A stretch of DNA of 64,000 nucleotides from Panopea generosa (taxonomy: Eukaryota; Mollusca; Bivalvia; Adapedonta; Hiatellidae), in NCBI GenBank assembly GCA_029582155.1, contig CM055903.1, positions 40,779,353-40,843,352 of the forward strand. The letters run 5' to 3'. Shown in pieces: positions 63,325 through 64,000 of this stretch; position 1 is the stretch's first letter; every line of letters begins with the position of its first letter. The notes under the pieces are model-generated. The model was not told where the DNA came from and ran no database searches. It saw only the letters and a list, made by a program, of their open reading frames with translations. Both the position numbers and the translations under genes were made by a program.

Positions 63325-63840
63325 GATTAGTCATCATGCTGGAATAAAGAATTCTGATGTTTACATGAACAAAACATTTTAACCTCCTTAGAAATCTGAT
63401 ATTTACATGAACAAAACAATTTAAACTAAATGGAAATCTGATATTTTCATGAACAAAAAACTTTAACCTCCTTAGAAATCTGATATTTTCATGAATAAAA
63501 AACTATAACCTCATTAAAATTCTGATATTTTCATGAACTAAAAAACTTTAACCTCAGAAATCTGATATTTTCATGAATAAAAAACTATAACCTCATTAGA
63601 AATCTGATATTTTCATGAACAAAACACTTGAACCTTCTTGAAAATATGATATTTTCATGAATAAAACGCTTGAACCTACTTGAAAATATTGTATTTTCAT
63701 GAACAAAACACTTAAACTCCTTGGAAATCTGATATTAACATGAACAAAACACTTTAACCTCCTTGAAAATCTGATATTAACGTGAACAAAACACTTAAAC
63801 TCCTTGGATGTCTGATATTAACACGAACAAAACATTTTCA
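63325..63840. repeat. About 42-bp minisatellite
   Basis: About 12 units containing CTGATATTTTCATGAACAAA and ACACTTTAACCTCCTTAG, degenerate at both ends. Lies about 50 bp upstream of candidate exon E1. Confidence 0.82.
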
Positions 63841-63849
63841 TCACATTGG

Positions 63850-64000
63850 ATGTTTTCCATCATATGCAGTAACAAAGGTATAGCCTGCTTACACTTAAGC
63901 ATATTTCTATCATATTCAGTAACAAAGGTTGAGCCTGCTTACACTTTAGCATATTTCTATCATATTCAGTAACAAAGGCAGAGTCTGCTTACACTTAAGC
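63850..64000. repeat. 50-bp tandem repeat running off the window edge
   Basis: Three units of ATTTCTATCATATTCAGTAA plus CAAAGGTTGAGCCTGCTTAC; the last is cut by the window end. Confidence 0.82.

Overview
The window is AT-rich animal DNA that holds one large intron-rich gene on the minus strand plus many transposable-element remnants. The exons join into an ortholog of CFAP54 (FAP54), a very large protein of the central-pair apparatus of motile cilia. Short exons in long AT-rich introns, several tRNA-derived SINE families, and a repeat with AGCTCACCTG-type ends that is common in molluscs suggest an invertebrate, most likely a bivalve. The species call is inference; no search was run.

Gene layout, in transcript order from high to low coordinates: I call 40 exons, E1 (63255-63275, a tentative 21-nt microexon) to E40 (2469-2593). 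All introns are GT-AG. The reading phase matches at every junction, and the joined exons give about 2,220 codons without a stop. Neither end of the gene is visible: the N-terminal part lies beyond base 64000, and the C-terminal end lies left of 2469 or outside the window. E4-E6 encode a fibronectin-III-like domain. E6-E12 and E18-E19 are the segments I find most family-like. E26 and E29 look like TPR-type helical repeats. E20 and E31-E33 are charged linkers. No other protein-coding gene of the host was recognised on either strand.

Repeats: (1) seven copies of a piggyBac-type MITE with TTAA target duplications and a near-perfect 31-bp hairpin at its core; (2) at least four tRNA-derived SINE families, one with two copies that keep perfect 13- and 14-bp target duplications; (3) a short DNA-element family with ends like TACAGTCAAACCTGT; (4) two LINE reverse-transcriptase fragments and a Tc1/mariner transposase fragment; (5) about a dozen minisatellites.

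The most unusual observation is that two neighbouring exons, E10 and E11, each have their own 3' end plus splice donor copied in tandem into the following intron: about 17 units of 40 bp after E10, and four clear units of about 95 bp plus decayed ones after E11. A third 40-bp array lies against the acceptor of E19. Duplicated donor sites of this kind could affect splicing of the gene. I found no bacterial-type defence system, CRISPR array, or novel enzyme cluster.
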